Of a stretch of 64,000 nt of DNA, positions 17,359-26,079 are shown piece by piece. The stretch spans positions 62,001-126,000 of the forward strand of contig CAWBJO010000003.1 of the NCBI GenBank assembly GCA_963789175.1, written 5' to 3'. Source of the DNA: CAWBJO01 sp963789175. GTDB lineage: Bacteria > Pseudomonadota > Alphaproteobacteria > Rhizobiales > Aestuariivirgaceae. Position numbers and translations under genes: made by a program. The first letter of the stretch is position 1, and each line of letters starts with the position of its first letter. Below the pieces are notes generated by a model. That model saw nothing but the letters and a program-made list of their open reading frames with translations, was not told the DNA's origin and ran no database searches.

Positions 17359-18252
17359 TCAGCGCTGGCAGACGGGGCAAAAGAAGGTGGAACGGCCCGC
17401 CTGCACCATCCGCCGGACACGTCCGCGGCAGCCAGATCGCAGGCAGGGCTGGCCGGCCCGGTCATAGACCTTGAAGCGGTTCTGATAGTCGCCGCTCCTT
17501 CCATCGGCATCGGCATAGTTGCGGAGAGTGGATCCGCCGGCGCGGATCGCATCCTTGAGGACCCGGCGCACGGCGTCGGCGAGGCGGATCAGGCGGGGGT
17601 CGCCGGCACCACGCCGCGCGAGGGTGCGTGCCGGCCGCTTCGGCGACAGGCCGGCCCGGAACAGCGCCTCGCAGACGTAAATGTTTCCAAGGCCGGCGAT
17701 GTTGCGCTGGTCCATCAGGGCGGATTTGAGCGGCGCCTTCCTGGCAGCGAGGATGCGGGCGAGATAGCGGGCCGAGAACCTGCGGCTCAACGGCTCGACG
17801 CCCAGGCCCTTCAGGAGCCGATGCTCCTTGAGGTCGGCGGTCGGGACGAGATCCATTACACCGAAGCGACGCGGATCGGTGAACACGATGCGCGTCCCAT
17901 CGTCGAGCGTCATCAGGACATGATCGTGCAGACCGGGCGCACCATCCGCGGCAGCAGGCTCGTAATAGGCGTCACCCAGATTTCGCATGCCTCCGGTCGG
18001 TGGGAATATCGTGAAGCGGCCGGTCATCCCGAGATGCACGAGCAGGGTCAGGCCATCCGAGAGATGAAGGAGCAGGTACTTGGCCCAGCGGTCGACGCCG
18101 AGCACCTCGCGCCCCTTCAGCCGAGCTGCGAAGTCGCGCGGCAACGGCAAGCGGAGATCGGGGCGCCTGGCGGTCACCGAGACGAGGCGTCGGCCGGCCA
18201 TGCCGACGGCAAGACCGCGGCGAACAGTTTCCACTTCCGGCAACTCGGGCAT
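17359..18252 (-). CDS. mutM: Formamidopyrimidine-DNA glycosylase (Fpg/MutM)
   Basis: Base-excision enzyme removing 8-oxoguanine and formamidopyrimidines. I chose the ATG at 18250-18252 because it gives MPELPEVETVRRGL, placing the catalytic proline at position 2 and Glu at 3; an upstream TTG would bury it. The H2TH region contains QRNIAGLGNIYVCEALF. The C-terminal zinc finger has CLRSGC and FFCPVCQR (CX4C and CX2C). 297 residues. Divergent from ubiE. Confidence 0.96.
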   Translation of the reverse strand: MPELPEVETVRRGLAVGMAGRRLVSVTARRPDLRLPLPRDFAARLKGREVLGVDRWAKYLLLHLSDGLTLLVHLGMTGRFTIFPPTGGMRNLGDAYYEPAAADGAPGLHDHVLMTLDDGTRIVFTDPRRFGVMDLVPTADLKEHRLLKGLGVEPLSRRFSARYLARILAARKAPLKSALMDQRNIAGLGNIYVCEALFRAGLSPKRPARTLARRGAGDPRLIRLADAVRRVLKDAIRAGGSTLRNYADADGRSGDYQNRFKVYDRAGQPCLRSGCRGRVRRMVQAGRSTFFCPVCQR

Positions 18253-18341
18253 GGGCAACTTCCGTTAACCAAAACGGCGTCACCCTACCGCCGCGGCGAC
18301 GCAATAGCCATGTTAAGGGCCATAAGATATGGTCCGCCGCC

Positions 18342-19112
18342 ATGGTTGAAAAGCATCCCGGGCCCCGCGACGCCGCCTTCGGTTTCCGAAGCGTCGAGGC
18401 GGAGCGCAAGCAAGGGCTCGTCAACGACATCTTCGCCGACGTGGCCCGCCGCTACGACGACATGAACGATCTCATGTCGGCGGGGCTGCATCGGCTATGG
18501 AAGGACGATCTCGTGACGGCGCTCGGTCCGCCGCGCGGCGGCCGCGCCTTCCACTGCCTCGACGTCGCCGGAGGCACCGGCGACATCGCGCAGCGCATCC
18601 TCGCAATCGGCGGTACGGGCGTGCGCGTCACGCTATGCGACATCTCGCCGGAGATGATCGCCGAGGGCAAGCGGCGGGCGCGGGACAGCGGGATCGACGG
18701 ACATCTCGACTTCGCGGTCGGCAATGCCGAGGCCCTGCCCTTCCCCGACGCGTCGTTCGACGCCTACACGATCGCCTTCGGCATCCGAAACGTCAGCGAA
18801 ATCGGCCAGGCGCTTGCCGAAGCCTACCGCGTGCTGAAGCCCGGCGGGCGTTTCGCGTGTCTCGAATTCTCGCGAGTCGACGCGCCGGGCCTGAAGCAGC
18901 TCTACGATGCCTATTCGCTGACGGTGATCCCGGCACTCGGAAAGGCGGTCACCGGCAACGGCGCCGCCTATCGCTACCTCGTCGAGAGCATCCGGACGTT
19001 CCCCAACCAGAGCGCCTTCGCGGCGATGATCGAAGACGCCGGATTCGGGCGCGTCCATGTGCGCGACCTCACGGGCGGCATCGCCGCCATCCATGCGGCC
19101 TGGCGGCTCTAG
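18342..19112 (+). CDS. ubiE: Ubiquinone/menaquinone biosynthesis C-methyltransferase UbiE
   Basis: SAM-dependent methyltransferase of the quinone pathway (C-2 methylation of the benzoquinol ring), 256 residues. Signature segments are YDDMNDLMSAGLHRLWK, the SAM-binding LDVAGGTGDIAQRI, AIAFGIRN (here YTIAFGIRNVSEIGQAL) and LKPGGRFACLEFSRV. The first gene of a rightward series with ubiB 4 bases after its stop, so quinone genes are co-expressed. No clear Shine-Dalgarno site precedes the ATG. Confidence 0.97.
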   Translation: MVEKHPGPRDAAFGFRSVEAERKQGLVNDIFADVARRYDDMNDLMSAGLHRLWKDDLVTALGPPRGGRAFHCLDVAGGTGDIAQRILAIGGTGVRVTLCDISPEMIAEGKRRARDSGIDGHLDFAVGNAEALPFPDASFDAYTIAFGIRNVSEIGQALAEAYRVLKPGGRFACLEFSRVDAPGLKQLYDAYSLTVIPALGKAVTGNGAAYRYLVESIRTFPNQSAFAAMIEDAGFGRVHVRDLTGGIAAIHAAWRL

Positions 19113-19116
19113 AGAC

Positions 19117-20679
19117 ATGGCGCGCGCCGTCACGCATTGCCTGTCGCTTCTCAAGGCAGCGCGCACCATCGCCGCCCACGGGCGACTCTTCGATGATCGC
19201 CAGCTGGCGCAGCTGCCGCGTGGCGCCCGCACGCTCATGACGCTTCTTGGCGCCGGCAGACGGAAGCCGGCCGACGGCGACATGGTGGCGGCGCTCGCGG
19301 CCCTGGGTCCGAGCTACATCAAGCTCGGGCAGTTCCTCGCCACGCGGCCCGACCTGATTGGGGCCCGGCAGGCGCAGGAGCTCGCGCGCCTGCAAGATCG
19401 CCTGCCGCCCTTCGCGACCGCGCTTGCATTGGCCGAGATCGAGAACGCGTTCGGCGCTCCGGCGGCGAGCCTGTTCTCGCATGTCGGTCCGCCAGTCGCC
19501 GCCGCGTCGATCGCCCAGGTCCACAAATGCCGGACCACGGATGGTCGCGAGGTGGCGGTCAAGATCCTGCGGCCCGGCATAGAGGGACGGTTCAATGCCG
19601 ATCTCGAGAGCTTCTTCTTCGCGGCGCGGCTCGTCGAGCGCTGGCACGAACCGGCCCAAAGGCTGAGGCCCGTGGAAGCTGTCGAGACACTCGCCCGGTC
19701 GGTGCGGCTCGAAATGGACTTGCGCATGGAAGCCGCTGCCATCGCCGAGATGGGCGAGAACGTCAAAGGCGATCCCGACTTCCGGGTACCGCAGGTCGAC
19801 TGGACGCGGACGGCGCGCCGCGTGCTCACGACCGAATGGATCGATGGCAAAACGCTCGGCGATCCGGCAGCGCTCGATGCCGCCGGCATCGACCGCGAAC
19901 GGACGGCAGAGGTGCTCATCCGGTCGTTCCTGCGGCATGCCATCCGCGACGGATTCTTCCATGCCGACATGCATCCCGGCAACCTGTTCGCCGATCGCGA
20001 CGGCCGGCTGGCGGCGGTGGACTTCGGCATCATGGGACGGCTCAATCAGAAGGAGCGGCGTTTTCTCGCCGAGATCCTGTTCGGCTTCATCACCAAGGAC
20101 TATGCGCGCGTGTCGGAGGTGCATTTCGATGCCGGCTACGTGCCGGCCGACCAGAGCGCGGCCGTCTTCGCCCAGGCGTTGCGGGCCATCGGCGAACCGC
20201 TGATGGACAAGACGGCGGACGACATCTCCATGGCGCGGCTTCTGACGCAGCTCTTCCAGGTTACCGAGCAGTTCAACATGCAGACCCAGCCGCAGCTGCT
20301 GCTTCTTCAGAAGACGATGGTGGTCGTCGAAGGAGTGGCGCGCAGCCTCAACCCGCAGCTCAACATGTGGACCACCGCCGAGCCGGTGGTGCGGCAATGG
20401 ATCGAGGCGAGGCTCGGGCCGCAGGGCCGGCTCGAGGACGCAGCCGAGGGCGCCTTCAGCCTCGGACGGTTGGTCACCAGCTTTCCGGAGGTCCTTTCGG
20501 AGGCGCAGCGGGCAACCCACATGCTCTCCGAGATGGCCCAGTCGGGCGGCCTCAAGCTCGACCGCGAGACGACGGAGGCGCTGGCCCGCGTCCAGGCCCA
20601 GAACAGCCGGGTCACGCGAGCCGCCCTGTGGATCGGAGCGGCGGCGCTCGTCGTTCTTGCCCTGGCGCAGGTCTTCTAA
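19117..20679 (+). CDS. ubiB: Ubiquinone biosynthesis protein kinase-like UbiB
   Basis: Atypical kinase-like ATPase of the UbiB/ABC1/ADCK family needed for ubiquinone synthesis, 520 residues. The start MARAVTHCLSLLKAARTIAAHG is the ATG 4 bases after the ubiE stop. The family KxGQ motif appears in GPSYIKLGQFLATRPD, the Ala-rich nucleotide loop in VAAASIAQVH, and the catalytic segments are FFHADMHPGNLF and AAVDFGIMGRL. A C-terminal hydrophobic helix (AALWIGAAALVVLALAQVF) probably anchors it in the inner membrane. Confidence 0.96.
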   Translation: MARAVTHCLSLLKAARTIAAHGRLFDDRQLAQLPRGARTLMTLLGAGRRKPADGDMVAALAALGPSYIKLGQFLATRPDLIGARQAQELARLQDRLPPFATALALAEIENAFGAPAASLFSHVGPPVAAASIAQVHKCRTTDGREVAVKILRPGIEGRFNADLESFFFAARLVERWHEPAQRLRPVEAVETLARSVRLEMDLRMEAAAIAEMGENVKGDPDFRVPQVDWTRTARRVLTTEWIDGKTLGDPAALDAAGIDRERTAEVLIRSFLRHAIRDGFFHADMHPGNLFADRDGRLAAVDFGIMGRLNQKERRFLAEILFGFITKDYARVSEVHFDAGYVPADQSAAVFAQALRAIGEPLMDKTADDISMARLLTQLFQVTEQFNMQTQPQLLLLQKTMVVVEGVARSLNPQLNMWTTAEPVVRQWIEARLGPQGRLEDAAEGAFSLGRLVTSFPEVLSEAQRATHMLSEMAQSGGLKLDRETTEALARVQAQNSRVTRAALWIGAAALVVLALAQVF

Positions 20680-20752
20680 CCATGGCCAAAAGGGCCGCTT
20701 CGGCGACACGAACAAAAGTGCCATACTTCCAGAAGCCTGAAAGAGGCGAGCC

Positions 20753-21979
20753 ATGATCAGCGGAAAACGAATCCTCCTCATCATCACCGGCGGCATCGCC
20801 GCCTATAAGAGCCTGGAGCTCATCCGGCGGCTCAAGGACCGCGGCGTCCAAGTGACGGCGATCCTCACGCGGTCGGCGAAGGAATTCGTGACGCCGCTGT
20901 CGGTGGCGAGCCTCAGCGGCACCAAGGTCTATGACGATCTCTTCAACCTCACTGACGAAGCCGAGATGGGACACATCGAGCTGTCTCGCGCCGCCGACCT
21001 CGTGGTGGTGGCACCGGCGACTGCCGATGTAATCGCCAAGATGGCGCACGGGCTCGCCGACGATCTGGCGACGACGGCGCTGCTTGCAACCGACAAGCGG
21101 GTCCTGATCGCGCCGGCCATGAACGTGCGCATGTGGCTCCATCCCGCGACGGTCCGCAATGTCGAGATCCTCAAACGCGACGGGATCGCCGTGGTCGGTC
21201 CCAATGACGGCGACATGGCGTGCGGCGAGTATGGCCCCGGCCGAATGGCCGAGCCGGAGGAAATCATCGCGGCGATCGAGCGACTGTTTCCGGCGGAGTC
21301 CGAGGGTCTCCTGTCGGGGCGCAAGGTGATCGTCACGGCCGGGCCGACCCACGAGCCGATCGACCCGGTGCGCTACATCGCCAACCGGTCGTCGGGCCGG
21401 CAGGGCTATGCGATCGCCGAGGCTGCAGCGGCTCTCGGGGCCGACGTCGTGCTCATCTCGGGCCCGACGGAACTGGCGCGGCCGCGCGGCGTCGAGGTGA
21501 AGACGGTGGAAACAGCAGCGGAGATGCTGGCGGCGGTCGAGCAGGCGATGCCCGCCGACATCGCCATCTTCGCGGCGGCGGTCGCCGACTGGCGCATCGC
21601 CAATGCCGAGACCCACAAGATCAAGAAGGGACGAAGCGGCAAGGCTCCCGAGCTCAGCTTCATCGAGAACCCGGACATCCTGTCGACCATCGCCCATCGC
21701 ACATCGGGGCGGCCCAGGACCGTGGTCGGGTTCGCAGCCGAGACCGAAAACGTGATCGCCAACGCCCGCAGCAAGCTCGAGGCGAAAGGCGCCGACCTCA
21801 TCGTGGCGAACGACGTGGGCCCGGCCAGCGGCGTCATGGGCGGAACCCACAACCGCGTCCACATCGTCACGGCGGGCGGGGTCGAGAGCTGGCCGCAGCT
21901 CACCAAGTTCGAAGTGGCTCGGCGCCTCATGGACGTGTTGGCGGGCCGGCTCAGCGAACGGCGCAAGGCCGCCGAATGA
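20753..21979 (+). CDS. coaBC: Bifunctional phosphopantothenoylcysteine decarboxylase / synthetase CoaBC
   Basis: Two consecutive steps of coenzyme A synthesis. 408 residues. The N-terminal flavoprotein decarboxylase CoaC (1-~180) begins ILLIITGGIAAYKSLELIRRL and includes PAMNVRMW. The C-terminal synthetase CoaB begins VIVTAGPTHEPIDPVRYIANR and contains SSGRQGYAIAEAA and the conserved Lys region KIKKGRSGKAPELSFIENPDI. Its stop overlaps the dut ATG as ATGA, so the two are translationally coupled. Confidence 0.97.
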   Translation: MISGKRILLIITGGIAAYKSLELIRRLKDRGVQVTAILTRSAKEFVTPLSVASLSGTKVYDDLFNLTDEAEMGHIELSRAADLVVVAPATADVIAKMAHGLADDLATTALLATDKRVLIAPAMNVRMWLHPATVRNVEILKRDGIAVVGPNDGDMACGEYGPGRMAEPEEIIAAIERLFPAESEGLLSGRKVIVTAGPTHEPIDPVRYIANRSSGRQGYAIAEAAAALGADVVLISGPTELARPRGVEVKTVETAAEMLAAVEQAMPADIAIFAAAVADWRIANAETHKIKKGRSGKAPELSFIENPDILSTIAHRTSGRPRTVVGFAAETENVIANARSKLEAKGADLIVANDVGPASGVMGGTHNRVHIVTAGGVESWPQLTKFEVARRLMDVLAGRLSERRKAAE

Positions 21980-22434
21980 GCGACCCCGTCGCGGTCGCCA
22001 TCATACGCATGGCGCATGGCGCCGATCTTCCGCTGCCTGCCTATGAAAGCCGCGGCGCGGCCGGCATGGACCTGCGTGCCGCACTGCCGGGCGAAGAGAT
22101 GGTGCTCGGCCCCGGTGAACGGCGCGCCGTGCCGACCGGGCTGGCGATCGCATTGCCGCAGAACTACGAGGCGCAGGTGCGACCGCGGTCGGGGCTCGCC
22201 CTCAAGGCCGGCATCACCTGCCTCAATTCGCCCGGCACCATCGACAGCGACTATCGCGGCGAGATCAAGGTCGTCCTCGTCAATCACGGTTCTGATGCAT
22301 TCCGTATCCGGCACGGCGACCGCATCGCACAGCTGGTGATCGCACCGGTGACGCATGTCCGCTGGCAGGCGGTGAAAACCCTCGACCACACGGATCGCGG
22401 GGACGGCGGCTTCGGCTCGTCCGGCGTCGGTTAA
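21976..22434 (+). CDS. dut: dUTP diphosphatase
   Basis: Trimeric dUTPase (dUTP to dUMP and diphosphate), 152 residues, normal length. All five motifs are present: GAAGMDLRA, RPRSGLALKAG, GTIDSDYRGEIKVVLVN, RIAQLVIAP and RGDGGFGSSG. Start ATG at 21976, overlapping the coaBC stop. The coaBC-dut pairing is widespread in proteobacteria. Confidence 0.98.
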   Translation: MSDPVAVAIIRMAHGADLPLPAYESRGAAGMDLRAALPGEEMVLGPGERRAVPTGLAIALPQNYEAQVRPRSGLALKAGITCLNSPGTIDSDYRGEIKVVLVNHGSDAFRIRHGDRIAQLVIAPVTHVRWQAVKTLDHTDRGDGGFGSSGVG

Positions 22435-22439
22435 GTCCG

Positions 22440-23243
22440 ATGGCGCTTTCGCCGATCGAACTCCAGCGCTATTCGCGCCACATCCTTCTGAAGGAAGTGG
22501 GAGGCCCCGGCCAGGCGAAGCTCAAGGCGGCCCGCGTTCTGGTGGTGGGCGCCGGCGGTCTCGGATCGCCCGTGCTCCTCTATCTAGCCGCGGCGGGCGT
22601 GGGCCATCTCGGCGTCGTCGACGACGATGCGGTCGGGCTTTCGAACCTGCAGCGCCAGGTGATCCATGGCACGGACGGCGTCGGCAGGCCGAAGACGGAC
22701 AGTGCGGCAGAGGCGGTTCGCAGGCTCAACCCGCACGTCACGATCAGCCCTCACCAAACGAGGCTCGATCACACGAACGCGCTCGACCTCATCTCCGGAT
22801 ACGACATCGTCGCCGACGGCTCGGACAATTTCCCGACGCGCTTCCTGGTCAGCGACGCCTGCTACCTGGCACGCAAGACGCTGGTCACGGCGGCGGTCGG
22901 CCAGTTCGACGGCCAAGTCGCCACCTTCAAGCCGCATCTCGACCATCCCGACGGCACGCCCTATCCGAGCTATCGCTGCCTCCATCCCGAGGCGCCGCCG
23001 CCGGGCCTGGTGCCCACCTGCGAAGAAGCGGGCATCCTCGGTGCCCTCACCGGCATCATCGGCTCGATCCAGGCGATCGAGGTCATGAAGGAGATCCTGG
23101 AGATCGGGGAAAGCCTGGCCGGGCGAATGCTGCTCTACGATGCGCTCGAGGCCCGCATGCTGATGGCGGAGATCCGCTGGGATCCGAACAACCCCGTCAA
23201 CGGCACGGGGTCGCGGTTCCGCGATTTGTCGCACCACGCCTGA
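22440..23243 (+). CDS. HesA/MoeB/ThiF family adenylyltransferase
   Basis: E1-like enzyme expected to adenylate the C-terminal Gly-Gly of a ubiquitin-like sulfur carrier such as MoaD or ThiS. 267 residues. The nucleotide-binding loop is VLVVGAGGLGSPVLLYLA. Other conserved parts are LSNLQRQVIH, IVADGSDNFPTRFLVSDAC and LVPTCEEAGILGALTGIIGS. Of the four zinc-binding cysteines of E. coli MoeB only one is kept (Cys180); the others correspond to Ser177, Asn251 and Asn254. It starts 5 bases after dut. Whether it serves molybdopterin or thiamine synthesis cannot be decided here. Confidence 0.9.
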   Translation: MALSPIELQRYSRHILLKEVGGPGQAKLKAARVLVVGAGGLGSPVLLYLAAAGVGHLGVVDDDAVGLSNLQRQVIHGTDGVGRPKTDSAAEAVRRLNPHVTISPHQTRLDHTNALDLISGYDIVADGSDNFPTRFLVSDACYLARKTLVTAAVGQFDGQVATFKPHLDHPDGTPYPSYRCLHPEAPPPGLVPTCEEAGILGALTGIIGSIQAIEVMKEILEIGESLAGRMLLYDALEARMLMAEIRWDPNNPVNGTGSRFRDLSHHA

Positions 23244-23246
23244 AGG

Positions 23247-24086
23247 CTACTGGGCGGCCTCGGGAAGCTCGTCGATGTCGCCCGACCGAAGATCCTCGGG
23301 CCGCGGCGTCGAGATGATGTTGTAGCCCGAGTCGACGAAGTGGACTTCGCCCGTGACCCCGCCGGAGAGCGGCGACAGCAGATAGAGCGCGGCGCCGCCG
23401 ACGTCGTCGAGCGTGACCGTGCGGCGAAGCGGCGAATGGCGCTTCTGGTAGTTGAACATGATGCGGGCGTCGCCGATGCCGGAACCGGCCAGGGTGCGCA
23501 TCGGTCCCGCCGAGATGGCATTGACGCGAACCCCCTGCGGGCCGAAGTCGGCCGCCAGGTAGCGCACGGAGGCCTCGAGCGCCGCTTTGGCGACACCCAT
23601 GACGTTGTAGTTCGGCATGACGCGCGTCGAGCCGCCATAGGTGAGGGTGACGATCGAACCGCCATCCGGCATGAGCGCCGCGGCGCGCCTGGCGATCTCG
23701 GTGAAGGAGAAACACGAAATGAGCATGGTGCGCTGGAAATTGTCGCGCGTCGTGTCGGCGTACTTGCCCTTGAGCTCCGCCTTGTCGGAATAGGCGATGG
23801 CGTGGACGAGGAAGTCGATCGCGCCCCACTTGCCGCCAAGCTCCGCGAAAACCGCATCGACGGTCGCGAGGTCCTCGACGTCGCAGGGGATGACGAGAGT
23901 GCTGCCGACCTTCTCGGCAAGCGGCTTGACCCGGCGCCCGAAAGCTTCGCCCTGGTAGGTGAAGGCGAGCTCGGCGCCATGACGATGGAGCGCCTGGGCG
24001 ATGCCCCAGGCGATCGAGTGATCGTTCGCCACGCCCATGATCAGGCCGCGCCGGCCCTTCATGATCTCGCTCGCCAATTCGCCCAT
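23247..24086 (-). CDS. fabI: Enoyl-[acyl-carrier-protein] reductase (NADH) FabI
   Basis: Last reductive step of type II fatty acid elongation, 279 residues. SDR fold with GLIMGVANDHSIAWGIAQAL at the N-terminus and the catalytic Tyr/Lys in NYNVMGVAKAALE (Y-x6-K). The start chosen is the ATG at 24084-24086 (MGELASEIMKGRRG), 22 bases downstream of fabB; a longer in-frame opening would overlap fabB. Third gene of fabA-fabB-fabI, ending 3 bases from the convergent moeB-like gene. Confidence 0.96.
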   Translation of the reverse strand: MGELASEIMKGRRGLIMGVANDHSIAWGIAQALHRHGAELAFTYQGEAFGRRVKPLAEKVGSTLVIPCDVEDLATVDAVFAELGGKWGAIDFLVHAIAYSDKAELKGKYADTTRDNFQRTMLISCFSFTEIARRAAALMPDGGSIVTLTYGGSTRVMPNYNVMGVAKAALEASVRYLAADFGPQGVRVNAISAGPMRTLAGSGIGDARIMFNYQKRHSPLRRTVTLDDVGGAALYLLSPLSGGVTGEVHFVDSGYNIISTPRPEDLRSGDIDELPEAAQ

Positions 24087-24108
24087 GTCCCGTCCGGTCT
24101 CGCAGTCC

Positions 24109-25326
24109 CTAACCGTTGTAACGTTGCAAAGCGAGCGTGGCGTTGGTGCCGCCAAACCCGAAACTGTTCGAAAGAACGACGTCGATCTTCGCATCGTCGA
24201 TGCGCTTGCGCACGATCGGCATATCGTCGAACTCGGGATCGAGCTCGTCGATGTTGGCGCTCTCGCAGATGAATCCGTTCTTCATCATCAGGAGCGAGTA
24301 GATCGCCTCCTGAACGCCGGTGGCGCCTAGCGAATGGCCAGTCAGAGACTTGGTCGCCGAGATGGCCGGCGGGTGGTTTCCGAAGACGTCGCGGATCGCC
24401 TCGATCTCCTTCTTGTCGCCGATCGGAGTCGAGGTGGCATGGGGATTGATGTAGTCGACCTTGTCGCGCACCGTCGCCATCGCCTGCCGCATGCAGCGGG
24501 CGGCGCCTTCACCCGAAGGCTGAACCATGTCGAAGCCGTCCGACGTCGCCCCGTAGCCGACGACCTCGCCATAGATCTTGGCGCCGCGTGCCCTGGCGTG
24601 CTGGAGCTCTTCGAGAACGACGACCCCTGCGCCGCCGGCGATGACGAACCCGTCGCGGTTCTTGTCGTAGGCGCGCGACGCCTTGGCGGGCGTGTCGTTG
24701 AAGTGGGTCGACATGGCGCCCATGGCGTCGAAGAGAACCGACAGCGTCCAGTCGAGCTCCTCGCCGCCGCCGGCGAACATGACGTCCTGCTTGCCCCACT
24801 GGATGAGCTCGGCCGAATTGCCGATGCAGTGCGAGGAGGTCGCGCAGGCGGACGATATCGAATAGTTGACGCCGCGGATGCCAAAGGGGACGGCGAGCGT
24901 CGCCGAGTTGGTGCTCGACATGGCGGCGGGAACGGCGAACGGCCCGACCCGCTTCGGTCCCTTCTCACGCGTGGTGTCGGCGGCAGCGACGATGGTCCGC
25001 GTCGAAGGACCTCCCGATCCCATGATGATGCCGGTCCGCTCGTCCTTGATGTCCGATTCCTCGAGGCCTGCATCGGTGATGGCCTGCTGCATGGCGACCC
25101 AGTTCCAGGCGGCGCCGTCGCCCATGAAGCGGCGCACGCGCCGATCGACCGCGGCGTCGAGATCGAGCTTCGGCGCGCCATGCACCTGGCAGCGGAAACC
25201 GAGGCGCGCATGATCCTCGGCGCGCACGACGCCCGATTTCGCTTCCCGCAAGGAGGCAAGCACTTCCTGCGTATTGTTGCCGATACTCGACACAATACCC
25301 ATTCCAGTGACCACGACGCGCCGCAT
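24109..25326 (-). CDS. fabB: 3-oxoacyl-[acyl-carrier-protein] synthase I FabB
   Basis: Condensing enzyme KAS I, needed for elongation of cis-unsaturated intermediates. 405 residues. The Cys-His-His triad is visible: Cys in SISSACATSSHCIG, His in INPHATSTPIGD and His in TKSLTGHSLGATG. MRRVVVTGMGIVSSIGNN is the typical N-terminus. It lies between fabA and fabI, 32 bases after the fabA stop. Confidence 0.98.
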   Translation of the reverse strand: MRRVVVTGMGIVSSIGNNTQEVLASLREAKSGVVRAEDHARLGFRCQVHGAPKLDLDAAVDRRVRRFMGDGAAWNWVAMQQAITDAGLEESDIKDERTGIIMGSGGPSTRTIVAAADTTREKGPKRVGPFAVPAAMSSTNSATLAVPFGIRGVNYSISSACATSSHCIGNSAELIQWGKQDVMFAGGGEELDWTLSVLFDAMGAMSTHFNDTPAKASRAYDKNRDGFVIAGGAGVVVLEELQHARARGAKIYGEVVGYGATSDGFDMVQPSGEGAARCMRQAMATVRDKVDYINPHATSTPIGDKKEIEAIRDVFGNHPPAISATKSLTGHSLGATGVQEAIYSLLMMKNGFICESANIDELDPEFDDMPIVRKRIDDAKIDVVLSNSFGFGGTNATLALQRYNG

Positions 25327-25358
25327 GTCTCTCTACTCCCTATAGCCCAAACGCGCCT

Positions 25359-25922
25359 TCAGGCGCCGGCGCCGGCCGCGTCGGGCAGAAAGAGGCCCAC
25401 ACGCAGGTCCGACGCCTGGTAAATGGTCTCGCCGTCGGCCTTCAACAACCCGTCCGCGATGCCGAGATTGAGCTTGCGGAGGATCACGCGCTTGAGGTTC
25501 ACGATGTATTCGACCTTCTTCACGGTCGGCAAAACCATACCGGCGAACTTGACCTCGCCGACGCCGAGGGCCCGTCCACGGCCCGGGGCACCCATCCATC
25601 CCAGGAAGAACCCCAGGAGCTGCCAGAGCGCATCGAGGCCGAGGCACCCGGGCATGACGGGATCGCCGAGGAAGTGGCAGGAGAAGAACCAGAGGTCCTT
25701 GTGGACGTCGAGCTCGGCAACCACCTGCCCCTTGCCGTGCTCTCCCCCCTCCTCGGTGATGCTGGTAATGCGGTCGAACATGAGCATGGGCGGCAGCGGC
25801 AGCTGTGCATTGCCGGGCCCGAAAAGCTCGCCACGGGCACAGGTTAAAAGGTCCTCAAATGAGTAATGAGGCTTCCGCTCGAACATGCGCCGCCCTGCCG
25901 CCCCTATCCGACTTTGATCCAT
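25359..25922 (-). CDS. fabA: 3-hydroxydecanoyl-[acyl-carrier-protein] dehydratase/isomerase FabA
   Basis: Bifunctional dehydratase and trans-2/cis-3 isomerase that commits carbon to unsaturated fatty acids. The active-site His is in FFSCHFLGDPVMPGCLG and the Asp in CLGLDALWQ. ELFGPGNAQLPLPPMLM is a family hallmark. Two ATGs are possible: 25920-25922 (187 residues) or 25884-25886 (MFERKPHYSFEDLL, 175 residues, closer to rhizobial FabA length). A TATAAT box lies just upstream. First gene of the fab operon, divergent from irr. Confidence 0.96.
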   Translation of the reverse strand: MDQSRIGAAGRRMFERKPHYSFEDLLTCARGELFGPGNAQLPLPPMLMFDRITSITEEGGEHGKGQVVAELDVHKDLWFFSCHFLGDPVMPGCLGLDALWQLLGFFLGWMGAPGRGRALGVGEVKFAGMVLPTVKKVEYIVNLKRVILRKLNLGIADGLLKADGETIYQASDLRVGLFLPDAAGAGA

Positions 25923-25943
25923 CCCTCGCCTTTACCCGGTCTG

Positions 25944-25974
25944 ATTATACACCCACCCGGGCATGCACGTTCAA
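25944..25974 (-). promoter_or_regulatory. Candidate fabA promoter
   Basis: Minus strand: a perfect TATAAT at 25944-25949 with TTGAAC at 25969-25974 and a long 19-base spacer. With the first fabA ATG at 25922 the leader would be very short, which slightly favours the second ATG at 25886. Confidence 0.45.
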
Positions 25975-26079
25975 GGCGCGTCCGGGCCATGCGTCAATGG
26001 CGCTCCTAGCGTCAGTTTGCCAAAAAGCCAGGGATCATGCTACCAACTCGCAGCTTTGAACAAGGTTATACAGATATTC

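Noticed and set aside
19069..20796. Minus-strand open frame of 575 codons opposite ubiB
   Set aside because: Shadow of ubiB, no motif or plausible start signal.
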